Part shown: one piece after another, positions 22,816 through 33,599 of the stretch
How positions within the stretch are numbered: the stretch's first letter is position 1
How the letters are laid out: each line of letters opens with the position of its first letter
Assembly: GCA_000827265.1 (NCBI GenBank)
Contig: KN834765.1
Coordinates: forward strand, 17,590-81,589
Reading direction: 5' to 3'
Length of the DNA stretch: 64,000 bases
Source of the DNA: Collybiopsis luxurians FD-317 M1
Taxonomy: Eukaryota > Basidiomycota > Agaricomycetes > Agaricales > Omphalotaceae
Program-made: the position numbers and the translations under genes
The notes under the pieces: model-generated
The model's input: the letters and a program-made list of their open reading frames with translations, nothing else
Database searches by the model: none
What the model was told of the DNA's origin: nothing

Positions 22816-23640
22816 CTACCAAGCTCGCGCTCCACCTGGATCTCTGGTCCTGGAACTGTCGGGCGACACCTTGTGTATATGCGTGCCACCTGCCTTGTCG
22901 ACTTCGTCTTACATTGGCCCTATAACAGACTCAACGCATTGCGTAGCAACATCATCTGCTGCTACAGGAACCATTTCTTCGTAAGTTGTAAGGACAGCCT
23001 CGTCGCATCTCTCCTTAACCTTCGTAGCAAAGCCGATACTATTTTAGCGAGTTCAGTGCTAAATTGAGGCTGGCAACGTCTTAAAAGATCCTATCTGCCT
23101 TACTGTACTCTCGGTGGCGGCGGCGGCGGCATAAAATAAAACAAAATAAAATGAACAACGAGTACTCACCAAAGAAAATCGTCTAACCTATCTTTCAGCT
23201 TCAATGACGGTGCTTCAGCCAAGGATTTGGACGACTCTGTTATATCAGTGTCCACTTGTACGCCTAGAACACCATTCTTTATATACTTGGAGATAACAAG
23301 TGAGGTTTAAGGCCGATGAAACCATCTTCTTCGAGTCGCCTTCGCATATGGCTTGAACGAATCCTTCAAGCCGGAAAGAACCACTGATCCACAATGCCAA
23401 TGGAAGAATCAAGAATATGAGCGCTTGTTATCCGCTTTTCGGCTTTTACTACACGAAGGACAGAGCTATCCAAGCGCAAGGTACTCCCAAGCTAGCCCAC
23501 TCGACATCGGAAGAAAAATTTTTCGAGAAAGGTGGATGACTACGTGTACGAGTTGGCCGTCCTTGACTATAATGTTTGTACTGAGGACGAGTTTGACGTC
23601 GGCTCATTTCCCGCGAAATTACCTTGTTAATTTCTCCTGG
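22816..23640 (-). CDS. Cryptic multi-exon gene, unknown product (5' end unresolved)
   Basis: Minus-strand exons 23285-23170, 23038-22913 and 22849-22816 join in phase with good GTGAGT and GTAAGA donors and TAG / CCAG acceptors. The stop is TAG at 22818-22816. The joined reading is clearly protein-like: QVDTDITESSKSLAEAPSLK, then FATKVKERCDEAVLTTYEEM. Upstream, further coding-like stretches occur at about 23,570-23,340 (VKDGQLVHVVIHLSRKIFL; KRITSAHILDSSIGIVDQ), but their joins need introns shorter than 40 nt or frameshifts. No family is recognised. It is convergent with the glycosyltransferase gene and divergent from the first bZIP. It may be a gene in decay. Confidence 0.42.
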
Positions 23641-23801
23641 CTAAGAGTAAACGCTGTCCGACGCTGACTCGGCGCCAATGCTCCCTCGCTCGACTCAATG
23701 AATCTGCTATGAGTGATGCCTATTCATGTACAGCATGTAGAAATCCATTGACAACGCCAAGGTGCTGCAGCCTCTAGTTTCCCACGGAAGCCTGTACAGC
23801 T

Positions 23802-24671
23802 ATGTCTCCCTCTCCCAATTTCTTCTCATCTTTATTCATCGGCAGCCCGTACGATGTCTTCAACGCGTCGCCAATGGATGTCTCTGCCTTCACTTCCCCA
23901 ATGAATCTCCATGCCCTCGCTTCCCCAATGGATGTTTCTGCCTTCACTTCCGACCTTTCCACGCATATTACAAACGCGGTCGGTGATAAGTTCGACCGCA
24001 GGGACACCAATGAAACTCTCTTCAGTGATGCTATGTCGAACAAGGATCTTACCACGTCTCCTGCCACTCTGATGCTCGATTCCATACCCAGCCCATATCC
24101 GCCTCTCGCTTCCATTAAAGCGGCGGCTTCTAACAGCACGAAATCGGCTTCTTTCCCTGCTTCAGCTCCCCTACCCTCTGTAGCTGTAACCGGTACTCAT
24201 CGCAACATCAGCCCTGATGTTCCTGCGCCGCTAGATGCTCCAACGCGGAGTCTACGATATCTCACTCCTTCTCCCTCTCCTGAAGAAGTTCCTGATTCGA
24301 ACTTGAAGAAGCGTTCGCGTACAGAAGCGTTCGGTGATGCAGACGAGGAGGACGACGGGGATATCATAGAAGTACTCGGTCCCAATGCGACGGAGCTGGG
24401 GAGCATCCAGTATAAGCGTCGTCTGAACACGGGTGCAGCTGAGAGGAGCAGGAGAAGGAAGCTGGAGCACGGGCTCATGCTTGAGTCGCGAGTCAAGGAG
24501 TTAGAAAAGGAGGCGGAGAAGTGGAGGACGAGGTGCAAGGTCCTTCAAGAGTCGCGAGTTGATGAGCTAGAGAAGGAGGCTGAGAAGTGGAGATCAAGAT
24601 GCAAAGTTCTTCAAGAGCTTCTGAGGAGCTCGTCGGTCAATTTTATAGATTTGACAATGATGAGTGACTGA
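23802..24671 (+). CDS. GCN4-like bZIP transcription factor, copy 1 (N-terminally short)
   Basis: This is a 289-residue single-exon frame. The C-terminus carries a bZIP: basic region KRRLNTGAAERSRRRK (N-x7-R conserved as in GCN4/CPC1) and then a coiled coil. The basic region has Gly and Glu where the other copies have Ile and Arg/Lys, which may weaken DNA contact. The coiled coil contains a 22-residue unit (ESRVKELEKEAEKWRTRCKV...) repeated in tandem. Upstream is a Ser/Pro-rich activation-like segment similar to copies 2 and 3. The first about 220 residues of copy 3 have no counterpart here. GCN4-type factors bind TGASTCA and control amino-acid starvation genes. This copy's function is uncertain. 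Confidence 0.75.
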   Translation: MSPSPNFFSSLFIGSPYDVFNASPMDVSAFTSPMNLHALASPMDVSAFTSDLSTHITNAVGDKFDRRDTNETLFSDAMSNKDLTTSPATLMLDSIPSPYPPLASIKAAASNSTKSASFPASAPLPSVAVTGTHRNISPDVPAPLDAPTRSLRYLTPSPSPEEVPDSNLKKRSRTEAFGDADEEDDGDIIEVLGPNATELGSIQYKRRLNTGAAERSRRRKLEHGLMLESRVKELEKEAEKWRTRCKVLQESRVDELEKEAEKWRSRCKVLQELLRSSSVNFIDLTMMSD

Positions 24672-25094
24672 CTCTGCGCATTCCAATTGTTTTTTTTCTA
24701 ATGTTGTGCTTGCTTTCATATTTATACCGCCATATTTCTTTCGTCGAAATCCGGGTTATGGCAAAAGAGGTCGTGGAAGACTGTCGAAAAGACATTTGAT
24801 GAAGTTTCGTCGGACTTCGATTTCCTGTGTGGCTTTGGAAGACACTTGCGCTGTATGTATTTATGAGTTTTGTAACCAGGTATATAAACTAGTAACATTC
24901 TGTAGAAATAAATAATAAACACATTCGTGTAAAGCTATTCGCAAATCCTTCCAATGCCCACAGTACAACCCACAAGCATGAGTTAAAACAAAGTACAGAG
25001 ACGGGAAAGCGAAAGCGTCGAATATAGTATACAAATAGATCGCACATAGCATATATGTAGATCACACTGAGGTATACATTATACGTATTCAGGG

Positions 25095-25345
25095 AAATAC
25101 TCTTTGTGGCGTCGATATGTACACACGCTGGTCTCTTCACCCGATAGCTTGAGATGGATTTTTGCGACCCCGTATGATAATAAATCGATATCGGGGCTTT
25201 CCACTTCCTCGAATTCAACTTCCTCCTGAATCTCTTCCTCAAACCCATCTTCTGAGCTCGATTCCTAATCAAATATCAAGTTTCCATCTCCGTTCGAGTG
25301 TGATGAAGAACTCTTTGTCGGCTTTCTAGAGTTGCTGACTTGATC
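25095..25345 (-). pseudogene. Duplicated 3' fragment of the CCCH-finger gene
   Basis: This stretch matches the last coding part of the CCCH gene at about 27,030-27,255 in the same orientation, including the acidic FEEEIQEE block and SSSSHSNGDG. The conserved Trp codon of the parent (TGG in FDWES) is TAG here, so the copy is broken. It has no promoter or zinc fingers. It lies between bZIP copies 1 and 2 exactly where the parent lies relative to bZIP copy 2, which shows that a bZIP-plus-CCCH-tail block was duplicated in tandem. Confidence 0.75.
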
Positions 25346-25453
25346 GGAACAAGTCAACGACGCAGTACCAGAGGCTCGGCATCCAGTCGGCAAGAGCTCG
25401 GAGTTTGAAAATTGTGAGAATGAACCCTTCCTTCCCTTACCATTTCAAACGAA

Positions 25454-26501
25454 ATGCCTCCAGACTTTGTATCTCGTTCTGAATCCCCTGAAACTCTACA
25501 ATCTCCTTCATCGGTGAATTCCTTAGCTGCCCATCTTGGTATTCCAGAATCACTTCCGAGGCCACCACGTACTGTAGCCAAATCAAACGAAATGCTAACC
25601 GATTTTGAGTCTCTCCGTCGCAGTTATCTATCTATGATAGCCAATCAATCGTCGGAAGATATTTCATCTTCCCCTCCTAATTCCGACATGTCTACGATCC
25701 GCAAGCGAGCAGAGATGGCTGCACCTCATGTCAAGGCCCAGGCCGCAGCACTTCAGGCTGCCGCGCTAGGTAAGTAGTACATCTCCAGTTCCATCGTAAT
25801 CATCTCTTGCTGATCTAGTGGACTCAGCCTCTCCAGAAATATCCAACGACTTCTTATGCTCTTTATTCATCAGCAGCAGCCCGTACAATGTCTTCAACGT
25901 GTCACCGGATGACCCTGCCCTCAGTCTCGACCTTTCCACACAAATCATAGACGCGATTGGTGATGAATTCGACAGGAGTGACAGAAATCAACCTCTTTTC
26001 GGTGTTTCTGAAATGAACGGGGGTACTTTTACCCTGTCTTCTGCCGTTGCAATGCTAGATGCTCCGACGCAGAGCCGTCGATATCTCAATCCTTCTACCT
26101 CTCCTAAAGAAGTTCCTACTTCGTTCACCAAGAACTCGAAGAAGCGTTCGAGTACAGTAGCGTTCGGTGATAAAGACGAGGAGGATGGCGACGATGCTCC
26201 CGCAGAAGCGCTGGGTCCCAATGCGACGGAGCTGGAGACCATCGAGTATAAGCGTCGCCTGAACACGATTGCAGCCAGAAGGAGCAGGAGGAGGAAGCTG
26301 CAGCATGCGCTCACGCTTGAGTCGCGAATTGAGGAACTAGAAAAAGAAGTTGAGAAGTGGAAGACAAAGTGCAAGGTCCTTCAAGAGTCGCAAGTTGATG
26401 AACTAGAAAAGGAAGCGGAGAAGTGGAAATCAAGATGCGAGATCCTTCAAGAGGTTCTGAGGAGCAAGTCGGTCGATTTTAGGTTCGACGATGATGTGTG
26501 A
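25454..26501 (+). CDS. GCN4-like bZIP transcription factor, copy 2
   Basis: Exon 1 (25454-25769) and exon 2 (25819-26501) join through a 49-nt intron into 332 residues. Exon 1 carries a block shared with copy 3 (SVNSLAAHLGIPESLPRPPR and DFESLRRSYLSM). Exon 2 has the Ser/Pro-rich activation-like region and the bZIP, with basic region KRRLNTIAARRSRRRK, the best match of the three to GCN4. The zipper also holds a tandem 22-residue duplication (ESRIEELEKEVEKWKTKCKV, then SQVDELEKEAEKW...). Relative to copy 3 it starts about 110 residues later, at a point close to the duplication junction. Expected to be a nuclear DNA-binding regulator of the amino-acid control type. Confidence 0.8.
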
Positions 26502-26951
26502 TGAATGACTGTGCATTCGGATTCTTGTTTTTTCAATCTATGTTGTCGTGTTTGCTTTTGTATCAATACCGCCATATGGCAAAGGAGGTCGTGAAAGACT
26601 GTCAGAAAGACGTTTGTTGAAGATTCATCGGACTTCGATTGCCTATGTAGAGAACTCGTAGTTTTGAAAGTCCCTCGCGCTGTATGTATTTTATTAGTTT
26701 TGTACCCAGGAAACTAGTAGATTCGAACATCCTGTAGAAATAAATAATAAATACATTCGTGTAAAGCTATACGCACATCCTTTCCGATGCCCGCAGTACA
26801 ACCCATAAGCTAAAGCAAAGTACAGAGACAGTCCGAGTTGAAAGCGAAAGCGTCGAATGTAAGATACAAATAGATCGCACATAGCATATAGATTACACTG
26901 GGGTATACATTAGCCTTCCCTCGAAACCATAGATATACATATTCAAGAACT

Positions 26952-28259
26952 CTACGAGGCTGGAGCGACTGTCAGTGTCTATGATGAGGAAATTAGATAA
27001 AATACTCTTTGAGGCGTCCACCGATATGTACATACCTTGGTCTCTTCATCCTCTGAAGATTTAAGATGTGTTTTTGCGACCCCATACGACAACAAATCGA
27101 TAACAGGGTTTTCTACGTCCTCGAATTCATCCTCCTCCTGAATCTCTTCCTCAAACCCATCATCTGAATCCGATTCCCAATCAAATATCAAGCTTCCATC
27201 TCCGTTCGAGTGTGATGAAGAACTCTCCGATGGCTTTCTAGAGTTCCTGACTTGATCTAAACCCATTTCCCTGTCGGTTGCATCTTGATTCCCTTCCCCT
27301 TTTCCATTCTTCTTCTTCTTTTTCTTCGACTTCTTGTTACTATTCCGCTGTTTTGCGAGCTCATGTTGCTCGTAAAGTTTCTTCCGTCGACCATTGCGCC
27401 CATCCACGAGGACGCGCACCGCCTCGAGCCGCAAAGGATCGTCCCACCACGAGGGCTTTGATGCGTCGTCAACTTTGTATTCCGACGGAAGGTCGCCTTT
27501 CGAGTGTGAATAGATGCAAGTAAACATGTCCCATTTGCATTTTCCGATGAGATAGTATAGACAGACGTTCTTTCCCCTGCATGTTACGTTGAGTTGAGCT
27601 AAAGAAAAACGTTCAAGAAACTGACCGATTATCCCTGATGCTCCGAGCATCAGGCGCATGGGAGAAGGAACATTTTTTGCCACGACGGCACCCTAGATGA
27701 TTGTGGAATCTGCAGGGCTTGGGTAAGGGCTCGGGAAGGATCTCCTTCTCGCCAGGAGAAGGAGTTTCTTGAGTATAAGCGGGCTCGTTGTATTGTGCGA
27801 CTTTATCAGCGTGGCAGGAGGCTAGATCGGCGTATGAACAACCAAGAACATGGACCACGATGTCTCGTTGTCGAAGAGCCTCGTCATGTAAAAGCAGTTG
27901 TGCGGTGTCTGGTTTTGGTGGTACAGCAATAACAGTTTCGAAGTCTGAATTGGGATGTATCAGAATGAGTCTAGTGGCGGTTCCGCTTCACGTACCGACC
28001 AGCGCTCCGACGAAATGTCCAATCCTCCTCCTTGCATGTCCTCTTTTCAAGCGTACAATGATATTCGACGGGTCAACCGTCAATATTCGGGAAGCTGTAG
28101 CCTCAGCTTCTTCGTATCTACGGAAAGATAAGGATACCCTGTTACCGAGTAAAAAGGCATAGCGACTTACAGAGATAATTGGATGTAGGTCTCGACGAGT
28201 TTGCTGTAGTAACGAATGAGGCGGGCATTGGTGGGCGCGGAGTCGGAGGACGTGGACAT
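26952..28259 (-). CDS. TPR-like protein with two CCCH zinc fingers (paralogue A)
   Basis: Five exons (28259-28171, 28117-27996, 27944-27626, 27576-27036, 26978-26952) join in phase to 365 residues. Residues 1-70 look like a TPR-type helix pair (YEEAEATASRILTVDPSNI). Finger 1 (about 148-167) is C-x7-C-x5-C-x3-H and finger 2 (about 181-201) is C-x7-C-x6-C-x3-H, the pattern of RNA-binding CCCH proteins. A conserved motif follows (WWDDPLRLEAVRVLVD), then a Lys-rich run and a strongly acidic C-terminus. Paralogue B lies head to head. The second exon is 122 nt in both genes and introns sit at matching places. Probably an RNA-binding protein; targets unknown. The last 9-codon exon is inferred from splice sites. 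Confidence 0.78.
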
Positions 28260-28701
28260 GACTGTTAAAAGCTCGGGAGAGGACAGAATAGTACTAGCTG
28301 CTGATAAAAATGGAATTGACAAGTCCGTGATTTTTGAATTCAAAGCATTCTTGTGTTTTATTGGTGAATAGCTGATATAATGGCAGGCAAGCAACGGTCG
28401 AGAAAGACCAAAACGTTAATCTGCGGAATGTATAAATGAAAGAGCAAGTACAAAAGAGAGACAAACGGACAAAGGCCTGCAAGACTCAATTGGCGCCCAT
28501 GAATTCAGTCGAGCGCTCACGTGCCGCACCTCGCGACAATCATATCGCGTCAAGCTCCACCCAGAGTCAAAGGAAATCTCTTGTCTGACTGTGATAGACC
28601 TCTGATAAGCCACTCATGGAAATTCTATATATAAAGAAAGTTTGTTCTGGTCGATCTCTGAAACTCGTGTTGCACTCGTGTCCCCACCACTTCAAGTCGC
28701 C
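28260..28701. promoter_or_regulatory. Shared divergent promoter of the TPR-CCCH pair
   Basis: The 442-bp gap lies between two start codons pointing outward. A TATATATAA-like stretch sits at about 28,626-28,634, some 70 bp before the plus-strand ATG. No long ORF occupies the gap, so both paralogues likely draw on one regulatory region. Confidence 0.55.
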
Positions 28702-30130
28702 ATGGACGACTCTACCAAACCGTTTAATGCTCCCAGGTACTATGCTTGGCTAGCCTCTGAATATAACGATCTTACGCTGTAAGAGGCTTCCTACTCCAGT
28801 ACGAAGTTACTTTAACTCTCTTGTAGCTACAACGAGGCAGAGGCTATTGCCACTCGGGCATTAGAACTTCAGCCTTCCAAGTTGAAGGCACGATACAACA
28901 GAGCCATAGCCAGATCGTACATGAATGATCTTCATGGTGCAATAGCTGGTTTGTTTCTCTCTTTTCCACCCGTCCGTTCACAAATTGATTCGATTTGACT
29001 TCAGACGTTGACGCTCTTTTCAAACCCAAACCTAAAAAGTTGGAATCCCAGATCCCTGGAGTCACACAGTTGCGCGACAGTCTACACGCCATCCTCCAGG
29101 TCGACGAACCTTCCGATGCTACGAAGAAGACACTCAGTTGGCCTGATCCCGACTCAGTCCCTGCTAAGCCCACGAAAGACGACCATCGCCCTCGCAGAGT
29201 AGAAGCGTCTGGCCAAATTCGAGATGCTCTTCCCTGCAGGACCTATAACAAAGCAACCTGTTCAATCGAGGACTGCCGATTTTCGCATACCCCCGATACC
29301 AACAGCATTCGAGACACCGAGTACGTAGTATCTATTAAAGTTTTTTTTTTTTTTTTTTGCGCTTCTCTGACTCAGGTCCTTTGCCAGGGGACGAAATGTT
29401 TGCTTGAACTTTTTACTGGGGCGCTGTACACGAACCAAATGTTTCTACAAACATTCTACTTCGGGTCTCCCCAAGGATATCACGACTGCTCCGAGCCTTA
29501 ATTCGACGTTCACGCTCAAGCTGCAGTGGTGGAATGATCCCGTTCGTATGAAGGAAGTTGGCAGGCACCTAGACGAACGACATCTTCGTCTGGACCGAGA
29601 GTATCAGGATCGAGTCAAGGCTCGTGCGGCCAAGGCTGCGCAAGTTCCAACTACCTCAACGGAGAAGCCTGCGAAGGGCAAGGTACCGGCCAAGAAAATC
29701 AGTGGCTTATTCGTGGCAAAGCAGGCTGCTGAGCACAACAAGCTCATCGCCAGCAAGCCCAAGTCCGGTATCGTTGGTGACGAGAAACTGGGCAGTAGAA
29801 AGCCTACTTTCAAGGCTTCGGCGAAACTTGGGCCCTCTATTGCGATGAAGAAACGTGATCAGAAGAAAGTCAAGCCGCAGCAGGACAATCAGACTGCTAA
29901 ATTGAGTCGCTATCCTCTGCCGAAAACTGCCAAATCGCTGCAAAAATTTACGAATTGTGGGCTTACCGATAAAGATGTTGACGATCTGATCGATTTTGGT
30001 GTCAATCCCTGGGATGAAGTCGCTCATGTAAGTTTTATATTCTTCCCGTCGTGACAACCTCATAACGTTACTGGCGTGCGTTTTATTCCAGTCTGTGTTT
30101 GCGGAAGTTGACGATTACCCTTCCGATTGA
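28702..30130 (+). CDS. TPR-like protein with two CCCH zinc fingers (paralogue B)
   Basis: Five exons (28702-28778, 28827-28948, 29005-29320, 29376-30027, 30092-30130) join in phase to 401 residues. The N-terminus is TPR-like (YNEAEAIATRALELQPSKLK, RYNRAIARSYMND). Finger 1 begins near residue 144 and finger 2 near 182, both C-x7-C-x4-C-x3-H. A WWNDPVRMKEVGRHLDERH motif matches the paralogue's WWDDPLRLEAVRVL. The rest is Lys/Ala/Pro-rich and basic, unlike the acidic tail of paralogue A, and ends in LIDFGVNPWDEV...DDYPSD. The third intron contains an uninterrupted 18-nt T run. Likely RNA-binding. Confidence 0.8.
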
Positions 30131-32100
30131 AAAGCTGCATCCTTTAAATAACGATTATAACGGTCTTCTGTGAATCTCATTTGATATATGTGCATACCTA
30201 CATGTATTCTTGCCTTATCGAGACTTCGTTTCATGAAATTCAATGACCTACTTATTGATCTGTGCCGTCTTAGAGGGTATCTAGAACTACCATCTGACGA
30301 CGCCACCTGTGGGTCAATCCCGATCGAAATCAGCGGTTTATTCTTCCTTTAGGCATCGGCTTTACGTCGAGACCCTACCAAAATATCAATCACAAATAAT
30401 ACAATGAAAAAATCAAAACTGCAAACTTTATGCAGGCGGCTGTATGCAAACAGCTGTATTGATAAGGGCAAGAAAGAATGGTCAACCAAATCTTGAACTT
30501 CAGTTGAGTCACACTTCAATTATCATACCGAATCTGCAGCTATTTGGGCGCGACCCACGGTTGTGATGGGATCAAGGTCCTCCATCCAGAAAGGCATGAT
30601 GCGATCTCTCTACTCTGTTAAGCTGGTAGCTTCGAGCACAGTCACGCGCTGTGCCACTGCAATTGACATAGGAGAAATAAATCTAAGCGGGGAGCTTTGA
30701 GAAAGGTCGGGAGTAAGTATTTCGATAGCTTCTTGACGGCGAGCTAGCCGTTGTTTTCCAGGGAAAAAGGTGCCTGATCATGATGCTTTCAATTCTGTTA
30801 AACGGTCTTTCAGTCCAATCGATAATTCGAGCTAGCCTGAGTGTTGGTAGTACAGCCAGGCTATGGTCTACATTTGTAGATCTTCAGGAACGCGCAACGC
30901 GAGTGCTGAACGCTGAGAACGAACAAGTTCGGCAATACTTAAAAGATAAACCACCCGGTGGGTTTGAGCCTCATCAATTATGCTTCGGCAGCACTGCAGA
31001 ATGGTGCAGAATTTGAACTTTTTATTCGGACGGCGACGCGATCACGTGATAGTAAATATCCTGATTATCACTCGGTTGTAGACTACCGGGACTCGTAGTT
31101 GTGCTTTTCTTCGGAAACTCGCAAAAAATTGATATGCTTTCCAAGTTTAAATTTGAAATACATATATTTTGTTTTGGCCATTCTATAATGTGTAAAGTTG
31201 GGCACATAAATCTCGACTCGGAGGACTTTCTTATGACAGTTCCATTCTCTCAAGGTCAAGTTTGAGCTGCGGGACGGAATCCAGGCTAAACAGCAGTACT
31301 GCTTGTGTGGGAAGCTCTGTCAGTATATAGATTTTTGAGCTTCAATCCCAATCTATAAGTGTGCAGCCTAATATGGCAGCCAATACTCAATATGTATGTT
31401 CTCTACTGGTATTAGTAGTATTGACTGCAGCTTATGCCACTGTGCCAATTTTTCACAGTATTTGTTGCTCGAGCATGAGATTTTCTCTGTATATTGTTGG
31501 AGTTATATTTTGCCGAGTGTCGGTTGCTTGCCATGCAGCTCAATTTCAAATATGAGTTTTACTATAACCGCATGTTATAGTTCAATCACCTCCCAACTGT
31601 TTGCCTCCTTTTGACTGAGGTCAAATGAAAACTTATTGGTGTTTTCTGCCTTCCTCAAGTGACTCTCCGACAATTATACAAATATATACAGCACTCTAAG
31701 TCTCGGAACTCATCTATAACTGCATGGCCAACATACCCTTACCCAGTAGTGGAACAGTGGAAGTATCTCATAAAACTGCAACCTGTTGGCCCCCAGTTTG
31801 TGTTCCGCAATACCCACACCCTTAGAATTCATCACGTGAGACATTACTTGTAATAGGTGAAATTGCTCGAAATTCCGGTAGATCACTTTGTGTTTCCAGT
31901 TGTAATGTTGTCCTATGTGAAGCATACAACCCTGAATCTGCAACCTTATGAAGATTGAACATAAGTCGCGACATCATTGTGACAGACATGCTGAAAGAGT
32001 GGATTTTTAAAAGATTCATGAAGATCAAAAATCATAAAAAGAAGATAATTACTTAGCGGCAAACTGGCTTAGTAAACCTCTTTCATATGGCTAGGTTTAA
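30131..32100. other. About 2 kb without a recognisable gene
   Basis: Only short ORFs occur, for example 30780-31016 (+) with a protein-like end (RVLNAENEQVRQYLKDKPPG) and a hydrophobic frame at 31361-31555 (+). Neither has a recognisable domain nor clear splice partners. The base composition resembles the AT-rich left arm. Confidence 0.4.
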
Positions 32101-32128
32101 CTAAAGCGTCAACTTTATGCAGCCATTT

Positions 32129-33558
32129 CTAAGTGCTATTGTGGACATACCAAAACATACTTAAGTAGCAGCTGTGGATCAATGCTTGGAGGCAACAGTT
32201 GGGATTGATACTCACATAGAAGCTTGAGATATTGGCCTGTAAATGGGTATAAGACTTTTCATCTGATAGGAATAGTTCAGCACTACTGACTGCATTTGCA
32301 AAAGCCATCACACTTTCATGAATGAGAAGGGTGTGAATAAACCTCTGTTGGCACATATACACATCAGGGAACTCACCCAAAGTACAATGATCCTGTTGGA
32401 AGAAGGTTAGATCAATATAATCAGAGGGGGCAGCTTCAAACTTTACCATCGCGAAGAATAATGTCAACCAAAGGTATCCTGAGTGGCCGAAGTTCTCGAT
32501 GTGTTTTGTAGGCTTTGATTAATGTCATCACAAATAGCATGACATCATACAAGAACAAACCCTCCCAGGCAGCTGCTTGTCCTGTGTGGCAAATTGAGAT
32601 GAGATTTTATAACTTGTTAGAAAGACGTACGAACAGAACTGTACTAAAGTAAGGGATTTTACGCAAGAGGAGGTGAGATGATATAATGCTCACTCAACGA
32701 ACGACAATGCTATCTCGCACCCTTCTATGTCAAGACCTGTGAACCTCTGTTCTGAAGGATGAAAGAATGTAGCGAACTATAATTGACTTAGGTGAAAGCA
32801 AGCTCAAATAAACAAATGAAAAAACTGACAAGTGAAAACACCAACAATATGCGACTAGTAGAAAGAATAACAGCTAGTATGCGCTTACTGCGATCATACA
32901 ATGCATATATGCGGATGGAAAGGAGCACTAAGATACAAACTTGGTCATTTTATATCTTCGTACTGGGGGTAACTTACTGCCGACTATCAATGATGTCACA
33001 ATGAGAAGGAGTTCGCGTATGGTATGGAGCACCCCACAGCTGACATAACTGTCGGTCTAATAGCAGAAAGATTTGACTATGCCGTACCTCTGCCATTTGG
33101 AGAATTGGACATAAATGGGCAACTTGGATTGGAAAGGAAAAGCTAACCTTTTCACCGGCAGAGCTGAAGTTTACCCTGATTAGGACAATGCTTCCCAGCA
33201 CTGAAATGTAGCGATTCAGGAAGAAAAGCACTGTGCTTATGCCTACTGGGCATTTCCACAAATACTGAAATTCATCAGCTGCCAGGATAAAGTTCAAAAC
33301 ATTCCAGTTGACTAGGAAGCACAAAAATATCTACACACAAAGTGTAAGGAGATAGTCCCAATATAAGAACACTGAGGATTGCTAGCTTAGGCTTAGGAAA
33401 CTAGAAATTTGAAAAGAGAACAATATACCTATCGAGGCCATAGTAAAATATCCATGTATCCACCTATGTGCAAAGGTTATCCCAAATTGAAACTACTGAT
33501 TTTCAAGAACGTACGCTTGCTTTGCTGCTGAAATCTCTTCAGTGTATTTTGAGTCCAT
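32129..33558 (-). CDS. DUF6533 family integral membrane protein (structure partly resolved)
   Basis: Reading from ATG 33558, MDSKYTEEISAAKQ joins through an intron to WIHGYFTMASI, and after another intron to VNWNVLNFILAADEFQYLW, then a CPVGISTVLFFLNRY segment. The first transmembrane helix followed by DE-x-x-x-x-W and a second helix with NRY is the DUF6533 signature known from agaricomycetes. Further exons give HTIRELLLIVTSLIVG and LLSIRIYALYDRSKRILA, the family's conserved RxYALY loop, then more hydrophobic segments down to about 32,129. The topology is probably about seven helices in a membrane. Role unknown. Downstream exon borders are uncertain and it may carry damage. Confidence 0.55.
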
Positions 33559-33599
33559 AGTCAATGCTCACTTATAAAAGGGGGTGCGCCGAAACACTA

